Origin: Clostridia bacterium | Lineage (GTDB): Bacteria > Bacillota > Clostridia > Peptostreptococcales > Acidaminobacteraceae | NCBI GenBank assembly: GCA_016937975.1 | Contig: JAFGVN010000029.1 | Span: forward strand, 1-32,733 | DNA: 32,733 bases | Direction: 5' to 3' | Shown: in pieces, positions 31,551 through 32,733 of the stretch | How positions within the stretch are numbered: position 1 is the stretch's first letter | How the letters are laid out: every line of letters begins with the position of its first letter | The notes under the pieces: generated by a model | The model's input: only the letters and a program-made list of their open reading frames with translations | Told to the model about the DNA's origin: nothing | Databases searched by the model: none | Made by a program: the position numbers and the translations under genes

Positions 31551-32477
31551 ATGAAAAAAGTAGCATGTATAGATATAGGAACCAATTCTGTTCGAATGGT
31601 TATCCTGAATAGTCATACTGGGATAGAAGCAGAAAAACACATGGTAACAACTAGAATTGGTCGAGGTGTAGACAAAACAAGGGAATTATCACAAGAGGCT
31701 GTGGAAGACACCTTAGCAGCGCTCATGACATTTAAAGAAATCGCTGAGGCTGAAAATGTTGATGAATTCTATGCAATAGCAACTAGTGCAGTACGAGATG
31801 CAAAGAATGGTTCAGATTTTATCCGTAATGTTTATGAAAAGACTGGTATTACTGTAGAGGTAATCAGTGGCTCTGAAGAAGCTCGATTAGGCTTCTTAGG
31901 TGTATCTAAAGGTTTATCCCATGATGTTAAATCAGAGGATCATCTTCTTGTTGTGGACATTGGTGGTGGTTCAACGGAACTTATCGTTGGTCATGGCGGT
32001 GAAATAGATTATAGTATCAGTTTAGATGTTGGTGCGGTACGTTTAAGTGACAAGTTTATTACATCCGATCCAGTTGATTTAAATGAACAACAAGATATGT
32101 CGGATTTCATCCGTATAACCATAAAAGATGCTTTGGCAGAGATTATGAATTATGATATAAAATTTGTAGTTGGTATTGGTGGTACAATTACCACTGCTGG
32201 ATCTATGAATCTTGAAATGATCGATTATGATCGCCAAAGAGTGCATAATTATTTTGTGCCTTTAGAAGATTTACATCATATGAATAGAAAATTACTTTCT
32301 CAAACCATAGAAGAAAGAAAACAAATGCCAGGATTACAGCCTAAAAGAGCAGATATCATCCCCTGTGGTTTTATGATTTTACAGCAGATTCTTTTAAAGC
32401 TTGAAAAGAGTGGTATTGTTATCAGTGAATATGATAATTTGGAAGGTTTATATTTCGATAAAAGCAAAGCGCAATAG
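31551..32477 (+). CDS. ppx: Ppx/GppA family exopolyphosphatase
   Basis: A 308-aa protein with the ASKHA (actin/Hsp70) fold of the Ppx/GppA family: phosphate-1 motif ACIDIGTNSVRMVI, ATSAVRDAKNG, GSEEARLGFLG, and phosphate-2 motif VVDIGGGSTELIVG. Members release phosphate from polyphosphate and/or convert pppGpp to ppGpp. The length corresponds to the short, two-subdomain form without the C-terminal HD-like domain of E. coli Ppx. GAGGAG precedes the ATG. It follows divIC after a hairpin, and its terminator contains the stop codon. Confidence 0.93.
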   Translation: MKKVACIDIGTNSVRMVILNSHTGIEAEKHMVTTRIGRGVDKTRELSQEAVEDTLAALMTFKEIAEAENVDEFYAIATSAVRDAKNGSDFIRNVYEKTGITVEVISGSEEARLGFLGVSKGLSHDVKSEDHLLVVDIGGGSTELIVGHGGEIDYSISLDVGAVRLSDKFITSDPVDLNEQQDMSDFIRITIKDALAEIMNYDIKFVVGIGGTITTAGSMNLEMIDYDRQRVHNYFVPLEDLHHMNRKLLSQTIEERKQMPGLQPKRADIIPCGFMILQQILLKLEKSGIVISEYDNLEGLYFDKSKAQ

Positions 32478-32488
32478 CGCTTTTTTTT
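32466..32488 (+). terminator. ppx terminator, containing its stop codon
   Basis: AAGCGC and GCGCTT pair around AATA, followed by a T run. The TAG stop codon (32475-32477) straddles loop and right arm. Confidence 0.9.
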
Positions 32489-32579
32489 AACGTTGATATT
32501 GAGTGAAAAATCTGAAAATATTACAGAAAAGCAACATTAAAAAAATTTTAAAAAAACTAAAAAAAATGTGTATAAGTTG

Positions 32580-32608
32580 TTGACAAAAGGTCCTATCTAA
32601 GATATTAT
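32580..32608 (+). promoter_or_regulatory. consensus-like promoter for tRNA-Leu
   Basis: TTGACA (32580-32585), a 17-bp spacer and TATTAT (32603-32608) lie about 40 bp before the tRNA, as expected for a strong stable-RNA promoter. Confidence 0.85.
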
Positions 32609-32648
32609 AGTATTTGTCAGTTGCGAGTGATTCAACACAAGCGAGCAT

Positions 32649-32733
32649 GCCGAGGTGGCGGAACTGGCAGACGCACAGGACTTAAAATCCTGCGATCATT
32701 GCGATCGTACCGGTTCGATTCCGGTCCTCGGCA
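32649..32733 (+). tRNA. tRNA-Leu (anticodon TAA)
   Basis: An 85-nt class II tRNA. Acceptor arms GCCGAGG and CCTCGGC pair completely, with discriminator A. The anticodon stem CAGGA/TCCTG encloses CTTAAAA, giving anticodon TAA (32683-32685) for UUA codons. A long variable arm (CGATC/GATCG) and a T arm (CCGG-TTCGATT-CCGG) confirm leucine. The window ends at the discriminator, so whether CCA is encoded cannot be seen; further tRNAs may follow. Confidence 0.97.

Noticed and set aside
1-32733. CRISPR arrays, insertion sequences, prophage, attachment sites or replication origin
   Set aside because: No regularly spaced repeats, transposase or integrase motifs, terminal repeats or DnaA-box clusters were seen on reading both strands.

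Overview
This is chromosomal DNA from a low-GC, AT-rich Firmicute, most likely an anaerobic member of the Clostridia. The evidence is the conserved order murC / purR-spoVG-glmU-prs ... pth-mfd-prsA-(MurJ/SpoVB-like)-mazG-hup-rqcP-divIC-ppx, strong Shine-Dalgarno sites, sigma-A type promoters, U-tailed hairpin terminators, S-layer (SLH) proteins and a lipoteichoic-acid-synthase-type enzyme. No transposase, integrase, phage gene, CRISPR array or rRNA was seen. Species assignment is not possible from the window alone.

Region 1 (1-6225) is a tightly packed, plus-strand cell-surface operon. It holds a CpsC/Wzz-like chain-length/adaptor protein, a CpsD-type BY-kinase and a CpsB-type PHP phosphatase. 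The phosphatase is fused to a membrane segment and a long charged coiled coil. Two secreted SLH-domain proteins follow. Gaps are 8 bp, 0 bp, 1 bp and an 11-bp overlap, and one strong terminator closes the unit. No glycosyltransferase follows the kinase module, so the operon looks devoted to S-layer or envelope organisation. This is my best candidate for an undescribed system.

Region 2 (6281-11210) is a signalling and accessory block: a secreted/membrane TPR-GGDEF diguanylate cyclase (minus), a 543-aa HTH protein of unknown role (plus), and two convergent VanZ-like membrane proteins. The minus-strand VanZ gene is preceded by a near-consensus promoter, a c-di-GMP-I (GEMM) riboswitch and an intrinsic terminator, so second-messenger synthesis and sensing lie within 5 kb of each other.

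Region 3 (11244-16531) is cell-wall and nucleotide housekeeping: murC (minus), then divergent purR with a PurBox-like operator, spoVG with a sigma-H-like promoter, a GlmU whose N-terminal uridyltransferase half has lost its signature, and prs. Region 4 (16643-21970) holds a chemoreceptor, an LtaS-like enzyme and a GNAT acetyltransferase, each with its own promoter and/or terminator. Region 5 (22066-32490) runs pth-mfd-prsA-flippase-mazG, then hup, then rqcP-divIC-ppx. A tRNA-Leu(TAA) with a consensus promoter ends the window.

The sporulation genes often found in this neighbourhood (spoVT near mfd/prsA; yabP and yabQ between rqcP and divIC) are absent, although spoVG and its sigma-H-like promoter remain. 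Several start codons were moved inward from the longest reading frame to the codon behind the best ribosome-binding site; each case is explained in its entry.
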